A DNA stretch of 64,000 bases from positions 434,001-498,000 of the forward strand of contig NZ_JACHWS010000003.1 of NCBI RefSeq assembly GCF_014191505.1, given 5' to 3'. Numbering within the stretch: position 1 is the stretch's first letter; each line of letters begins with the position of its first letter. The notes below the pieces were generated by a model that saw only the letters and a list, made by a program, of their open reading frames with translations, was not told the origin of the DNA and searched no databases. The translations under genes were made by a program, and so were the position numbers. Source of the stretch: Hoyosella altamirensis. Lineage in GTDB: Bacteria > Actinomycetota > Actinomycetes > Mycobacteriales > Mycobacteriaceae. Shown piece by piece: positions 1 through 9,235 of this stretch.

Positions 1-138
1 CAGCAGCTCCAGAGTGTCACTCGCCTCGAGGTCGTCGAACGCGACGAGCGCGGCGGGGAAATAGTCGACCAGCGCGCGCAGCAGTCGCTGGGTGTGGCGA
101 GTCCGTTCCCAGATCATCATCTTGTGAGTGCGGGCCAC

Positions 139-146
139 GACCTTGA
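139..146. repeat. Left copy of the IS256 target-site duplication
   Basis: The sequence GACCTTGA immediately precedes the left end of the IS and is identical to 1589-1596. Removing the IS and one copy restores the IS110 reading frame across Ile-Lys-Val-Val. Confidence 0.9.
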
Positions 147-174
147 GGGCGTGTCATGACAAGTGTGTAAGTCC
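147..174 (+). repeat. IS256 left terminal inverted repeat
   Basis: It starts GGGCGTGTCATGAC and contains TGTGTAAGT. It pairs with the reverse complement of 1561-1588 at 21 of 28 positions. Confidence 0.85.
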
Positions 175-197
175 TGGGTGGGTCAAGATCGGCTGGT

Positions 198-1532
198 GTG
201 AGGACCGGTCAGGAAGGACACCTTGTGGCAGAGAAGATATCGGCTGGTGAGAAGGTGGTGCCCCCGGTGCTGGCGGGCGATGGGGGTGCCGCGCGGCTGC
301 TGGCGCAGGTTTTGCCGGAGGAGAAGATTGATTCTCTTATTCAGGAGGCGAAATCTTCCGGGACGCCGCTTGATGGTGTGGATGGCCTGCTGAATCACAT
401 GACCAGGGCGGTGCTGGAGCGGGTTCTGGATGTGGAAATGACTGAGCATCTTGGTTACGAGACTGGTGACCCGGCCGGGCGCGGCACGGGTAATTCCCGG
501 AATGGGAAAAACACGAAAACTGTTTCCACACATAATGGGCCCGTTGAGATTTCGGTGCCGCGTGACCGTCAGGGCAGTTTCGAGCCGAGGATCGTGCCGA
601 AACGCAAGCGGCGGACGGGCAGCATCGAGGAGATGATCCTGTCGCTGTACTCGCGCGGTATGACCACCCGTGATATCGAGGCGCACCTGAAGGAGGTGTA
701 CGGTGTCTCCGCATCCCGGGAGCTGATCTCGAAGGTCACCGACGTGGTCGAGGACGAGATCCGGCAGTGGCAGTCCCGCCCGCTCGATGAGGTGTACCCG
801 ATCCTGTACGTCGACGGGATCCGCATCAAAGTCCGCGACAACGGCATCGTGTCCACCAAGGTGGCGTACCTGGCCATCGGTGTGGACACCGATGGGTTCA
901 AGCATGCCCTGGGCTGCTGGATCGCGGATAGCGAGGCGGCGCGCTTCTGGCAGAAAGTCGTCACCGATCTGCGCAACCGCGGCGTGCGTGACATCCTCAT
1001 CGCCTGCTGCGACGGCCTGACCGGGCTGCCCGACGCGATCCGCTCGGTGTTCCCCGATACCACGGTTCAGACATGTGTCGTGCATGTCCTGCGCAATGCG
1101 ATACGGTTCGTCTCTCACGATGACCGCAAGAGGGTCGCCGCAGCGATGCGGCGGATCTACACCGCCCCGAACCTCGAGGGCGCCGAGCTCGCGCTGAAAG
1201 AATTCCGGAAACAATTCGGTGATAAATACCCAGGCGCCGTGGATGTGTGGGAACTGGCGTGGGAGGAATTCATTCCATTCCTCGACTATCCAGCCGAGCT
1301 GAGAAAAGTCGTGTACACGACAAATATGATCGAATCGATCAATTTCCAGCTCCGGAAAATAACGAAGAACCGGGGGCATTTCCCGGACAATGATGCCGCG
1401 ATGAAGCTGTTCTACCTGGGATTACGAAACATCTCTAGCTGGCGTGGCGGCACGTCCGGCACTGCGACACCCGGCTGGAAAATCGCCCTCAACACACTGG
1501 CGAGAACCTTCCCGGGAAGACTGAAATTCTGA
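198..1532 (+). CDS. IS256-family (mutator-type) DDE transposase
   Basis: This 444-residue protein is within the usual IS256 range and catalyses cut/copy movement of the element around it. Three acidic residues fit the DDE triad: Asp in LYVDGIRIKV (about residue 206), Asp in IACCDGLTGL (about 272) and Glu in TTNMIESINFQLRK (about 378). The block around TTNMIESINFQLRK is the family signature. The N-terminal region carries the SRNGKNTKTV and ISVPRDRQGSFEP motifs found across the family. The reading frame is uninterrupted, so the element may still be active. The GTG at 198 gives the longest start inside the element; a slightly later start is possible. There is no sign of a frameshift. Confidence 0.93.
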   Translation: MRTGQEGHLVAEKISAGEKVVPPVLAGDGGAARLLAQVLPEEKIDSLIQEAKSSGTPLDGVDGLLNHMTRAVLERVLDVEMTEHLGYETGDPAGRGTGNSRNGKNTKTVSTHNGPVEISVPRDRQGSFEPRIVPKRKRRTGSIEEMILSLYSRGMTTRDIEAHLKEVYGVSASRELISKVTDVVEDEIRQWQSRPLDEVYPILYVDGIRIKVRDNGIVSTKVAYLAIGVDTDGFKHALGCWIADSEAARFWQKVVTDLRNRGVRDILIACCDGLTGLPDAIRSVFPDTTVQTCVVHVLRNAIRFVSHDDRKRVAAAMRRIYTAPNLEGAELALKEFRKQFGDKYPGAVDVWELAWEEFIPFLDYPAELRKVVYTTNMIESINFQLRKITKNRGHFPDNDAAMKLFYLGLRNISSWRGGTSGTATPGWKIALNTLARTFPGRLKF

Positions 1533-1560
1533 TAGCGTAAAAACGGACGTAAGTCATCTA

Positions 1561-1588
1561 GAACTTACACAGAAATCGTGACAGGCCC
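1561..1588 (-). repeat. IS256 right terminal inverted repeat
   Basis: Read on the minus strand it starts GGGCCTGTCACGAT and contains TGTGTAAGT. It is the partner of 147-174. The transposase stop lies 28 bases inside it. Confidence 0.85.
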
Positions 1589-1596
1589 GACCTTGA
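1589..1596. repeat. Right copy of the IS256 target-site duplication
   Basis: GACCTTGA directly follows the right end of the IS and matches 139-146 exactly. Confidence 0.9.
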
Positions 1597-1996
1597 TGGC
1601 CTCAGCGCGCGCGGAGCCCCCGGCAACGGGCCGCAGCTCATGCGCTTGGGTGCGGACCATGTCCGCCAGCACGTGCGCGTCGCCGGGGTCGCTCTTGGCT
1701 CCCGACACGCCCAGTCGGTCACGGAACCGGGCCGCCTGCAACGGGTTTACGGCCAGCACGGTGTATCCCGCGGCGACCAAAGCACGGACCCACGGGCCCC
1801 GATCGGTTTCGATCCCGACCAACACCTCGACCTCGTCGGAAGCATCGCCGACCAGATCCCCGATGATCGTGTGCAGCTTCGCTATCCCCGCTACACCCTC
1901 GGCCAAACGGGCCCGCGACAGACGGCGGCCGGTGCTGTCCATCACCTCCACATCGTGGTGGCCCTCGGCCCAGTCATCACCTACGAACAGTCTCAA

Positions 1997-2690
1997 CGGT
2001 TCCCCCGTCCTCGATACCGATCACCACCTTCGCAGCCTGCAGGAGAACTATCAGCGACCTAATCAAGCAGTGCTCATCGTCTATCGCGAGGCACGACATC
2101 CCAGCAGCAATTAACTCTCCCGGCCTACCGGCGGGGGCACGGTCTTTCAGCAGGACTCGAAGTCCAGGAACACGAGTGCTCACCCGCCGGTCGGCTACCA
2201 CCAGGAGTTTGCCGTATGGCTCACTCCCCAACTGATTAGGTGTCCTCGAACTGGATGACTATTGACCTCAGCAACCAATACCTTCCAGTTCAGAAGCCCT
2301 TTCTCCGTTAACGGCACCCCATCAGCCCGAATTTCGATGAAAGCGGCAGGCTAGACCGGCGCCAAGGCCGCCCATTGCCCAGTGGAGGTCGACGGACTCA
2401 TAGTCAGCCCTGCGCAAGCTGCAATTGTACCGAACTTAGCCCTCCACAAGGCGAGCGTCCCCACAGCCACGCAGCCATCGCGGCTGCGTAGAGTTAGACA
2501 GTCTGAACATATCGGACACGCATTCGGTATCGAAAAGCCGCACGTGCGGAAACTGCAGACTACCAATCGCCTCAGCCCTCATCTATCAAAACCCAAGGTC
2601 AGCACTACAGCTGTCCAGAACCCCAAACCCCCATGAATTCGTCTCCCTATGCAATCTCCACAGTTCTCAACCATCTATTTACACGTAAAG
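1997..2690. other. Gene-poor accessory DNA upstream of the IS110 remnant
   Basis: The open frames here (up to 84 codons on either strand) have no recognisable protein motif, no convincing ribosome-binding site and no consistent codon bias. I read it as noncoding or decayed sequence bordering the mobile elements. The left part probably contains the IS110 5' leader. Confidence 0.5.
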
Positions 2691-2691
2691 C

Positions 2692-2721
2692 TTGACGCAG
2701 TTTAATAGTGCTTGCTAGCGT
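2692..2721 (+). promoter_or_regulatory. Possible sigma-A-type promoter for the small secreted protein
   Basis: TTGACG at 2692-2697 is followed 18 bases later by TAGCGT at 2716-2721, about 50 bases before the start codon at 2773. The match is moderate, and nothing else supports it. Confidence 0.35.
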
Positions 2722-2772
2722 TCTAATGCCGTAGTGGCAAACTGGATCACGACAGCAAAAGGGGATTCAACA

Positions 2773-3012
2773 ATGACAAGAACCTTCACGCGAGTCGCAG
2801 TGACCGCACTCGTTGCCGCAGGGGGGCTCGCCTTTACCGCCCCGGCAGCATCCGCCCACCCGGGGCCGACGCACACTTACTATTTCAATGGATCCGGATC
2901 CCTCCCGTTCTGTGAAGCAGGACGACATATTCACCTACAGGGAGGGCACCCTATTTCCGTGTGCCGGTGGAGCAGCACAACCCAGCGGTGGTACTTTCAC
3001 CACTACGGATAG
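2773..3012 (+). CDS. Small secreted protein of unknown function
   Basis: The product has 79 residues with a clear Sec signal peptide: a short basic start (MTRTFTR), a hydrophobic core of alanines and valines, and an AxA cleavage site at APAASA before HPGPTHTYYF. The predicted mature part is only about 51 residues. It has two cysteines and is rich in His, Tyr and Trp (it ends RWYFHHYG). The start is chosen because AAGGGG lies 8 bases upstream of ATG 2773; an upstream in-frame start would bury the signal peptide. A perfect 8-bp-stem hairpin follows 9 bases after the stop. I do not recognise the family. A disulfide-stabilised secreted peptide is an inference. Confidence 0.72.
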   Translation: MTRTFTRVAVTALVAAGGLAFTAPAASAHPGPTHTYYFNGSGSLPFCEAGRHIHLQGGHPISVCRWSSTTQRWYFHHYG

Positions 3013-3020
3013 GCGGAACG

Positions 3021-3043
3021 GCGTTGCAAGCCCGGTGCAACGC
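3021..3043 (+). terminator. Hairpin after the small secreted gene
   Basis: GCGTTGCA at 3021-3028 pairs perfectly with TGCAACGC at 3036-3043 around a 7-base loop, starting 9 bases after the stop codon. There is no T-tract, as is common in actinobacteria. Confidence 0.6.
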
Positions 3044-3748
3044 GAATTAAGCCCCGACCACAGAGCCTAGGCTCAAACGCTGGTCAAATACTGGCGCAGG
3101 AGCACATGCCACATTGCAAGCAAAACGCGCCTGCACCAGTATTCGGCAATCGCAATGGTCCCGCGAGTGAAGCACTCGTATCTCGGGCCATTCGGTTCGG
3201 TCGTTCCCACTATCGCTATCGTAAATATCATGGCAGTGATAGTCCACGCGACCAGCACAATGACACTTGCGAGGAAGTAGCAAGTGCAGAATTGAGTGAC
3301 GGGAGACCTCAAGGGCGCTGGACTGAGCGGTTAGCCCATAGCTCAGTGGTTACCCGTGGCAGGAATGGCGTGGACCACCTATCAGGCCGGACATGCGATC
3401 CTCGCAGAGTCAAAATAGTTGGACATTTGAGTGGCGTTCAGCAGGGCCGGGCGCACTCCGGGAAAGTTCGATCGCGGACTTTTGCTTCGAGTGAGCAAGT
3501 GAAGAACGACTTCAGCGCGATATGTAGATGTCTTTTCGGCGGCACCCCGCTCAATTACAGAGCTCAATTACAGAATTTCTCGGAGCTACCTATAGCTGGC
3601 AACAGCCGCTACCGCATTGGTAACCAGAGTGTAGTTTACAACTGCGTCGCTATTCCGACAAACCTGCATTGCAGTTCGTCAGCAGTCGTGCCACATTGTC
3701 TTTTTTAGTGACCAAGTCCGCAGGGGACATGGCGACGCGGCTGATCGA
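3044..3748. other. Region with no supportable gene
   Basis: About 700 bases without a convincing gene. A 200-codon plus-strand frame (3106-3708) looks compositionally random and has no motif. A minus-strand frame (3073-3312) would encode a hydrophobic segment but needs a TTG start with no ribosome-binding site. The GC content looks lower than in the neighbouring genes, which fits accessory or decayed DNA. Confidence 0.5.
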
Positions 3749-3832
3749 GTGCAGAATCGAAATCGAATCTGTTCACCGCCATCGTCGGGATTGCTGCTCT
3801 GCACTGCAGAGCAGTGCAGTACTCTCACTGGC

Positions 3833-4798
3833 GTGAAGATTCGAGGTCCATTCTCCGCCGACCGACCTAAACGGCGTGACGTAGCGTTCAGGCAGGGTTT
3901 GCTGCATGTAGCAGCCATTCTCACGCTATTGCTGACTGTCGCATGTTCCGATCCACTACAGCCTGAGACAGACGAGACGGTCGATGCCCCTGCTGAGTTC
4001 ACCGTGCCTGTACCCGGGCTCGAAATCAGTCTTGTTGAGCCCGGCGCCGAACCACGCCAGACACTTGCCCCGGACCTTTCCGAGGGGGATTCCCATTCGA
4101 CCGTGGTGACCGTTCGCTCCGAACTGTTTCAGCAACTCGGTGACGACCCTGAGAGCGACTTCGGTCTCCCACCGGTCACCCTCCCGCTCGACACCGAGGT
4201 CGAAGCGGCAGATGGGAGTGAATTGTCAGTCGCGCTGACCCTGGGCCGCCCGGAGAGCCCTGACAGGGTCGTCAACGCCGCGCTTGCTGCCGCTGAAGGC
4301 AGTCGTGCCGGCATGACAATCCGCGCTGACGGCTCCGTGTCCGAACTGCGAATCTCCCCCAGCCCGGAGTCCGATGACATCGCGCGCAGCGCCGTCGAAC
4401 AGGCCCTCTTCCAGGCCGTGTACGGAATGATCGCATTCCCTCAAGAACCTGTAGGCGAGGGGGCAAAGTGGACGATCGACCAGCCGATCGAGAGCCAGAT
4501 GGAAATCGTCCAACGGACAACGGTGACGGTGCGAGAAATGTCCGGCACCACCCTTCTGCTCGATCTCGCTGTCGAGCAGCGCCCGCGCCTTCCGTACCTC
4601 GACGTACCTGGTGAGGGACGCGTCGCGGTGGACGAATTCACAGGCGAAGGGACCGGGTCACTCACGGTGGACCTGGAACGCCCGCTCCCTATCGAAGGCG
4701 GCTTTGAGATGTACGGCACGCAGCAGTACTCCGATCCGGACACCGGCTACGTGGTGCGTCAGCGCACGTCGATGGCGACCGAATGGGACAGTCCGTAG
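3833..4798 (+). CDS. Secreted lipoprotein, possibly DUF6263-like
   Basis: The product is about 321 residues. A basic N-terminus, a hydrophobic stretch (AAILTLLLTVAC) and a lipobox LTVAC give lipid-modified Cys near residue 38, so the protein should be anchored on the outer face of the cytoplasmic membrane. The mature part is acidic and ends in a beta-rich region with EPVGEGAKWTI, VTVREMSGTTLLLDL and a FEMYGTQQYSDPDTGYVV block. This resembles actinobacterial lipoproteins in which a two-state signal is summed over beta strands; the DUF6263 link is tentative. GTG 3833 is preferred because it gives a short charged n-region; an earlier ATG at 3749 adds 28 residues unlike a signal peptide. No strong ribosome-binding site is seen, so the start is uncertain. 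It converges with the next gene across a shared terminator. Confidence 0.72.
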   Translation: MKIRGPFSADRPKRRDVAFRQGLLHVAAILTLLLTVACSDPLQPETDETVDAPAEFTVPVPGLEISLVEPGAEPRQTLAPDLSEGDSHSTVVTVRSELFQQLGDDPESDFGLPPVTLPLDTEVEAADGSELSVALTLGRPESPDRVVNAALAAAEGSRAGMTIRADGSVSELRISPSPESDDIARSAVEQALFQAVYGMIAFPQEPVGEGAKWTIDQPIESQMEIVQRTTVTVREMSGTTLLLDLAVEQRPRLPYLDVPGEGRVAVDEFTGEGTGSLTVDLERPLPIEGGFEMYGTQQYSDPDTGYVVRQRTSMATEWDSP

Positions 4799-4820
4799 CT
4801 AAGACACCATCGCTCAAACG

Positions 4821-4858
4821 ACAGCACGCCGGGAGGTGAGAACCTTCCGGCGTGCTGT
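4821..4858. terminator. Bidirectional terminator between two convergent lipoprotein genes
   Basis: A 16-bp stem (4821-4836 with 4843-4858) around a 6-base loop, with a single position that would be a G-U pair in RNA. It lies between two stop codons facing each other at 4798 and 4872. Confidence 0.85.
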
Positions 4859-4871
4859 GATCGAGGATGAT

Positions 4872-5384
4872 CTACGGGCAGAGTTCCGTCTCGAGACCAA
4901 ACGAGATTGCGAAGCTGCACGCATCCTCGCGGGACAGCTTCCACTGGCCGTCTTCAGCCACAAACATCAGCGGACCAGTATTTGGGGTCTGATCAGGGGA
5001 TATCTGCAGTGTGAGCCCCACACTCACCTCACACTCGCTCAACGGGAAGACCGCGCCTGGCGTGTCCGGGATCTCATATTGGATGTCCGGATTCTGTGCG
5101 GCCTGCTCGGCGAGCTGTGCCCATAGTTCTGGATCGTCGCCGCCACCTTCGATGAGGCTGGCTTTCTCCTCAGTGGGAAGCGACGGATCGAGTGCATCGT
5201 CAAGAATGGCTGTTAGCTCCTCGACGGTGGGCGTATCACCAGCCGGGACCTCACACTCAGCGGTCGGCGCCGCGGTGGTGCCGGCACCATCGTCCATTGC
5301 CTCACCGTTTTCGTCCGAACCACAGGCAGACAGAGCCAGTGCGGGCGCGGCAACGCCCGCGATGATCATGTTCCGAAGTTTCAA
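4872..5384 (-). CDS. MTB12-like small lipoprotein
   Basis: The product has 170 residues. The signal peptide MKLRNMIIAGVAAPALALSAC ends in a lipobox (ALSAC), so a lipidated Cys21 is expected. A Gly/Ala/Asp-rich linker is followed by a compact domain from about residue 50: TVEELTAILDDALDPSLPTEEKASLIEGG and later a VGLTLQISP, GPLMFVAEDGQWKLS pattern ending in a Cys pair region. That layout resembles the low-molecular-weight antigen MTB12 family of mycobacteria, in which a helical segment precedes a cystatin-like sheet. The resemblance is by pattern only. Four cysteines beyond the lipobox could form disulfides. ATG 5384 is preceded by AAAGGAC at a suitable spacing. Confidence 0.75.
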   Translation of the reverse strand: MKLRNMIIAGVAAPALALSACGSDENGEAMDDGAGTTAAPTAECEVPAGDTPTVEELTAILDDALDPSLPTEEKASLIEGGGDDPELWAQLAEQAAQNPDIQYEIPDTPGAVFPLSECEVSVGLTLQISPDQTPNTGPLMFVAEDGQWKLSREDACSFAISFGLETELCP

Positions 5385-5542
5385 CGATACGTCCTTTGCT
5401 TGTCATCACACCGATGTGAACGACTGATGCCACACCGGCACAGGCAGCCTCTGCCCACAGATAGTACGACCCCGCCGGCCTTCAGTGGCGCATACTCCCC
5501 GCATCCACAATTACTTCTTAAATTCGTGTGCGGCGACACACC

Positions 5543-8500
5543 CTATGCGACCTGTACGTCCGCGTAAACGCCGCCGCCCAGATCATGTACAGGAGTGGAG
5601 TCACCTGATGAGTCGACCGAGAAGTCGACCGCCAGAATCTCGCGTGCCATGAGGCCTGCATGCCGTTGCGCCCACTCGAGCTTGTCAGCAGACACACGCA
5701 GCTGCACGCGGATGCGGTCCGAAACGTCGAGACCGAGCGTGCGGCGCAATTCCTGCAGCTCCCGGATTCGGTCTTTCGCCCAGCCTTCCGCCTCGAGTTC
5801 ATCGGTGATCGTCAGGTCAAGCACGACCACGCCAGCGCCGCCGGGCAGCGCAGAGGTAGATTCAGGCTCGGCGGCTACCAGTCGCTGCGTGAACTCTTCC
5901 GGCTGCAATACGATTCCTGCGGCGGTCACCGTCCCGTCATCATTGGCGGTCCAGTCCCCTGATTTGACCGCCCGGATCGCGGTCTGCACGTCCTTGCCGA
6001 GCCGGGGCCCGGCGGCGCGCGCGTTGACAGCGAGCTCAAACCGGCCATGTACGTCGACGTCAGTTGTGAGATCTATATGCTTCACGTTCACCTCATCAGC
6101 GATGATGTCAGTGAATGGCTTCAGCCGATCCGCGTCGGACGCCGCTATGGTCAACGATGCGAGCGGCAGGCGGACACGCAGTTTCTGCGCCTTCCGCAGG
6201 CTGAGGACCGTTGAGCACACTGATCGTGCTTCATCCATAGCCGCCACCAGTTCGGGATCAGCGGGGATGGCGTCCGCCGTAGGCCAATCGGTGAAATGTA
6301 CCGACTGGCCGCCGGTGAGCCCACGCCAGATGACCTCTGTCATGAGCGGGAGCAGCGGCGCAGCAAGGCGGCACGTCACTTCGAGCACAGTGTGCAGCGT
6401 GTCGAATGCATCTGCCTGTGTGTCCTGCCCTTCCCAGAAGCGACTGCGGGACCGTCGCACATACCAGTTCGTCAGCGCATCGCTGAACTGGCGCAACGTG
6501 TCACAGGCTGTTGCGATGTCGTTGTTCTCCAGTGATTCAGTAATGACATCACGCGATTCACGCAGTTTCGCCAGGATGTATCGGTCCAGAACGTGCCGGG
6601 AATCAGTACGCCAGGTGCCTTGCCGGTCTGCGTAGAGCCGCAAGAAGCTCCACGCGTTCCACATCGGGAGCAGCGCTTGGCGCACGCCTTCCCTGATGCC
6701 TTGCTCAGTAACGATGAGGTTGCCGCCGCGCAGCACCGGTGACGCCATGAGGAACCAGCGCATGGCATCTGAGCCGTCCCGCTCGAACACCTCGTTGACG
6801 TCTGGATAGTTGCCCTTCGATTTGCTCATCTTCAGGCCGTCGTCACCGAGAACAATTCCGTGCGCGATGACGGTGCGGAACGACGGGCAATCAAACAGCG
6901 CCGTCGCGAGGACATGCAGGGTGTAGAACCAGCCGCGCGTCTGACCGTTGTATTCGACGATGAAGTCACCGGGGTAATGGCTGTCGAACCACTCCCGATT
7001 CTCGAATGGGTAGTGCACCTGCGCGAACGGCATCGACCCGGACTCGAACCAGCAGTCCAGGACCTCAGGGACACGGCGCATCACCGATTTACCCGTGGGG
7101 TCGTCGGGGTTCGGCCGTGTGAGGTCGTCGATGTAGGGCCTGTGCAAGTCTTCCGGGCGCACTCCGAAGTCACGCTCAAGTTCATCTAGTGAGCCGTAGA
7201 CGTCGATTCGCGGATAGGCGGGGTCGTCCGACTTCCACACCGGGATGGGGCTGCCCCAGTAGCGGTTACGGCTGATCGACCAGTCCCGTGCGCCCTCCAG
7301 CCATTTTCCGAACTGACCATCGCGTATGTGTTCCGGCACCCAGTTGATCTGCTTGTTCAACTCGACCATGCGGTCGCGGAACGCCGTCACCTCAACGAAC
7401 CATGACGACACAGCGCGCTGGATCAGCGGGTTGTTGCAGCGCCAGCAGTGCGGGTACGGGTGGTCGTAGGTTTCGTGTCGCAGGAGCACACCGGCCTGCT
7501 TGAGGTCAGCGATGATCGCCTTGTTGGCGTCGAAAACCTGCTGACCGGCGTACGGCGGAACTTCCGAAGTGAACTCGCCACGGGAGTCCACAGGTACCAC
7601 TGCCTCGATACCGGCCGCATCGGTGACAACCTTGTCATCCTCACCGAATGCGGGGGCGATGTGAACGATGCCTGTTCCGTCGCCGGTGGTCACGTAATCC
7701 GCGGCCAGGATCTGGTGCGCGTTTTCGCGCCCCTCGAAGAAATCGAAGACCGGGGTGTACTGCATGCCGACGAGGTCCGCACCGCTGTAACGTGCGAGGA
7801 CTTCCGGCTCTTTGCCGAGTTCGCGGGCATAGTGGCCCAGGCGAGCTTCAGCAAGCAGGAACTTCTGGCCGTTCTCCGCCAGCACCTGGACGTACTCAAC
7901 CTCAGGATGAATCGCCATCGCAAGGTTCGACGGCAGGGTCCACGGGGTTGTCGTCCAGACCAGTGCTTGAGTTCCTTCGAGTTGACCTTTGAGACGCATG
8001 CCTACGGTGACGGCGGGATCCTGCCGCATCCGATAGACATCGTCCATTTTGGTTTCCGTCGCTGAGAGCGGCGTTTCACAGCGCCAGCAGTACCAGAGAA
8101 CCCGGAAGCCCTCGTAGACAAGCCCCTTGTCCCAGAGCGTCTTAAACGCCCACAGCACCGACTCCATATAGTCGGTGTCGAGTGTCTTGTAGTCATTGTC
8201 GAAGTCGACCCACCGGGCCTGGCGGGTTACGTACTCCTGCCACTCGTGTGTGTAGCGGAGAACCGAGCTACGGCACGCGTCATTGAACTCGGCGACACCC
8301 ATCGTTTCGATTTCCGACTTGTGGTTGATGCCGAGTTGCTTCTCGGCCTCCACTTCGGCCGGCAAACCGTGGCAATCCCAGCCGAAGCGGCGCTCGACCT
8401 TCTTGCCCCGCATGGTCTGAAACCTAGGTACGAGATCCTTCACGTACCCCGTGAGCAAGTGACCGTAGTGCGGCAGCCCGTTGGCAAACGGTGGGCCATC

Positions 8501-8674
8501 GTAGAAAACAAACTCAGGTGCGTCAGCACGCCGTGTGATGCTCTCACGGAAGGTGCCCTCAGCGTCCCACTGCTTCAGTACAGCTTTTTCCAAGTCGGGA
8601 AAACGTGGCGAAGGCTCATCTGCCCCGGGAAAGCTGACGAGCGGATACTTGCCTGTGGTAGCGGTGCCTGACAC
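5543..8674 (-). CDS. ileS: Isoleucyl-tRNA synthetase, long eukaryote-like type
   Basis: This enzyme charges tRNA-Ile with isoleucine in the cytoplasm. The 1043-residue length fits the long IleS type of mycobacteria. The class I HIGH-type motif is HYGH at residues 69-72 within [13 protein letters not shown], and KMSKS lies at 615-619. Cysteine pairs in [10 protein letters not shown] and HCWRCNNPL lie in the editing/insertion region, and the C-terminal anticodon-binding domain follows KMSKS. GTG 8674 is chosen because GAGGAG sits 7 bases upstream, at the end of the T-box leader. The long (IleS2-like) form is often associated with low mupirocin sensitivity; that is family knowledge, not seen here. 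A small membrane-protein gene precedes the leader. Confidence 0.97.
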   Translation of the reverse strand: MSGTATTGKYPLVSFPGADEPSPRFPDLEKAVLKQWDAEGTFRESITRRADAPEFVFYDGPPFANGLPHYGHLLTGYVKDLVPRFQTMRGKKVERRFGWDCHGLPAEVEAEKQLGINHKSEIETMGVAEFNDACRSSVLRYTHEWQEYVTRQARWVDFDNDYKTLDTDYMESVLWAFKTLWDKGLVYEGFRVLWYCWRCETPLSATETKMDDVYRMRQDPAVTVGMRLKGQLEGTQALVWTTTPWTLPSNLAMAIHPEVEYVQVLAENGQKFLLAEARLGHYARELGKEPEVLARYSGADLVGMQYTPVFDFFEGRENAHQILAADYVTTGDGTGIVHIAPAFGEDDKVVTDAAGIEAVVPVDSRGEFTSEVPPYAGQQVFDANKAIIADLKQAGVLLRHETYDHPYPHCWRCNNPLIQRAVSSWFVEVTAFRDRMVELNKQINWVPEHIRDGQFGKWLEGARDWSISRNRYWGSPIPVWKSDDPAYPRIDVYGSLDELERDFGVRPEDLHRPYIDDLTRPNPDDPTGKSVMRRVPEVLDCWFESGSMPFAQVHYPFENREWFDSHYPGDFIVEYNGQTRGWFYTLHVLATALFDCPSFRTVIAHGIVLGDDGLKMSKSKGNYPDVNEVFERDGSDAMRWFLMASPVLRGGNLIVTEQGIREGVRQALLPMWNAWSFLRLYADRQGTWRTDSRHVLDRYILAKLRESRDVITESLENNDIATACDTLRQFSDALTNWYVRRSRSRFWEGQDTQADAFDTLHTVLEVTCRLAAPLLPLMTEVIWRGLTGGQSVHFTDWPTADAIPADPELVAAMDEARSVCSTVLSLRKAQKLRVRLPLASLTIAASDADRLKPFTDIIADEVNVKHIDLTTDVDVHGRFELAVNARAAGPRLGKDVQTAIRAVKSGDWTANDDGTVTAAGIVLQPEEFTQRLVAAEPESTSALPGGAGVVVLDLTITDELEAEGWAKDRIRELQELRRTLGLDVSDRIRVQLRVSADKLEWAQRHAGLMAREILAVDFSVDSSGDSTPVHDLGGGVYADVQVA

Positions 8675-8677
8675 CTG

Positions 8678-8880
8678 GTACTCCTCGTGCTGCGGATTGT
8701 CGCCTGCTGCACGGGGACGATGAAGTAATTCTCACCGCGGTACCACCCCGCTTGCGATCCACGAGGAACCGCCGCTCATCTCTAGGCTGTGACGGGCCTG
8801 CCCGTTCGGTTCTACTGGGCACTCCGTAGCGTGCTGTTCTTCCGAAGGCTCCCCGGTGATGGCCGGATCAACGCTGCTTG
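8678..8880 (-). promoter_or_regulatory. Translational T-box riboswitch in the ileS leader
   Basis: On the minus strand, GGTGGTACCGCGG (around 8735-8747) is the conserved T-box that base-pairs with the uncharged tRNA acceptor end. Upstream, a very short Stem I (8851-8869) displays ATC, an isoleucine specifier codon, at 8860-8858 inside a GATCCGGCC...CCGGGG arm. A GAAGGC-type linker and further paired segments lie between. There is no T-tract terminator. The leader runs into the ileS GAGGAG ribosome-binding site, as in the known actinobacterial class that opens the binding site when tRNA-Ile is uncharged. A TATCAT -10-like box at 8892-8887 would place transcription start near 8880. Confidence 0.9.
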
Positions 8881-8913
8881 TTTGCGATGATACGGCACGC
8901 GCACCGCTGCGGG

Positions 8914-9126
8914 CTAACGAGTTCCGGACGCATCCTCGTCTTCCACTGACCCCCTGGCTGGCCGCACCGCGTCGAAGATGAGGCCTGCAATACCGGCCAC
9001 GCAAATTCCGATGCATATCCACGCCCAAAGGAGGTTTCCGGTGAGGAGCGCTGCGACCAAGAAAGCAAAACCCACGATTGTCGCGACCAGGGCGGCAGCA
9101 AGCATGCTGCCAGGGTAACGCCGCAA
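8914..9126 (-). CDS. Small two-helix membrane protein
   Basis: The product has 70 residues: a short basic start (MRRYPGS), two hydrophobic segments (about residues 9-28 and 33-51) separated by a tight turn, and an acidic, hydrophilic tail ending VEDEDASGTR. It sits directly upstream of the ileS T-box on the same strand, with the stop about 25 bases before the proposed ileS transcription start. Small proteins of this shape next to ileS are common in related actinobacteria, but I cannot assign a function. It is divergent from the glutamate dehydrogenase gene. Confidence 0.65.
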   Translation of the reverse strand: MRRYPGSMLAAALVATIVGFAFLVAALLTGNLLWAWICIGICVAGIAGLIFDAVRPARGSVEDEDASGTR

Positions 9127-9235
9127 CGTTCAAACTGGCGTACCTATCGGGTCGCCGCGCTCCATTTCGGCAGCTGTGGCGCTGGTCTCACACAGACACA
9201 CTGATGGCACCGGCGCACGAGAAAGCAGATCCGTC

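Larger units (their letters stand above)
147..1588 (+). mobile_element. Complete IS256-family insertion sequence
   Basis: The element is 1442 bp, spanning the imperfect terminal inverted repeats at 147-174 and 1561-1588 (21 of 28 positions match; both begin GGGC and share TGTGTAAGT). It is flanked by an exact 8-bp direct repeat, GACCTTGA, at 139-146 and 1589-1596. IS256 elements usually make 8-9 bp target duplications. One intact transposase gene fills the inside. The element lies within an IS110 transposase gene. Confidence 0.93.
1..1996 (-). pseudogene. IS110-family transposase, split by an IS256-family insertion, 3' end outside window
   Basis: The N-terminal half is encoded on the minus strand from ATG 1996 to about 1589. 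It starts MRLFVGDDWAE and has the DEDD-type RuvC-like domain expected of IS110 transposases, including the GIETDRGPWV and SGAKSDPGDAHVLADM stretches. Reading stops at the IS256 end. It resumes in frame from 146 to 1 with KVVARTHKMMIWERTRHTQR and then LVDYFPAALVAFDDLEASDTLELL-like sequence, also typical of the family. The split falls at Ile-Lys-Val, and the 8-bp duplication explains the join. The serine-containing C-terminal domain would lie beyond the left edge. The gene is therefore inactivated by insertion, not by decay. The element's outer ends cannot be seen. Confidence 0.9.

Noticed and set aside
183-1379. 398-codon minus-strand frame across the IS256 transposase
   Set aside because: Antisense shadow of a clear transposase; the protein is Asp/His/Arg-rich without motifs.
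3073-3312. Minus-strand frame with a hydrophobic N-terminal stretch
   Set aside because: Only a TTG start, no ribosome-binding site and no family pattern, although a small membrane peptide cannot be entirely ruled out.
3335-3400. tRNA-like text (TAGCTCAGTGGTTA)
   Set aside because: D-arm likeness only; no anticodon stem, T-loop GTTCGAATC or acceptor pairing follows.
3106-3708. 200-codon plus-strand frame
   Set aside because: Random-looking composition, no start signals and no motif.
5595-6635. 346-codon plus-strand frame within ileS
   Set aside because: Shadow of ileS; Ser/Arg-rich with no motifs, typical of antisense frames in GC-rich genes.
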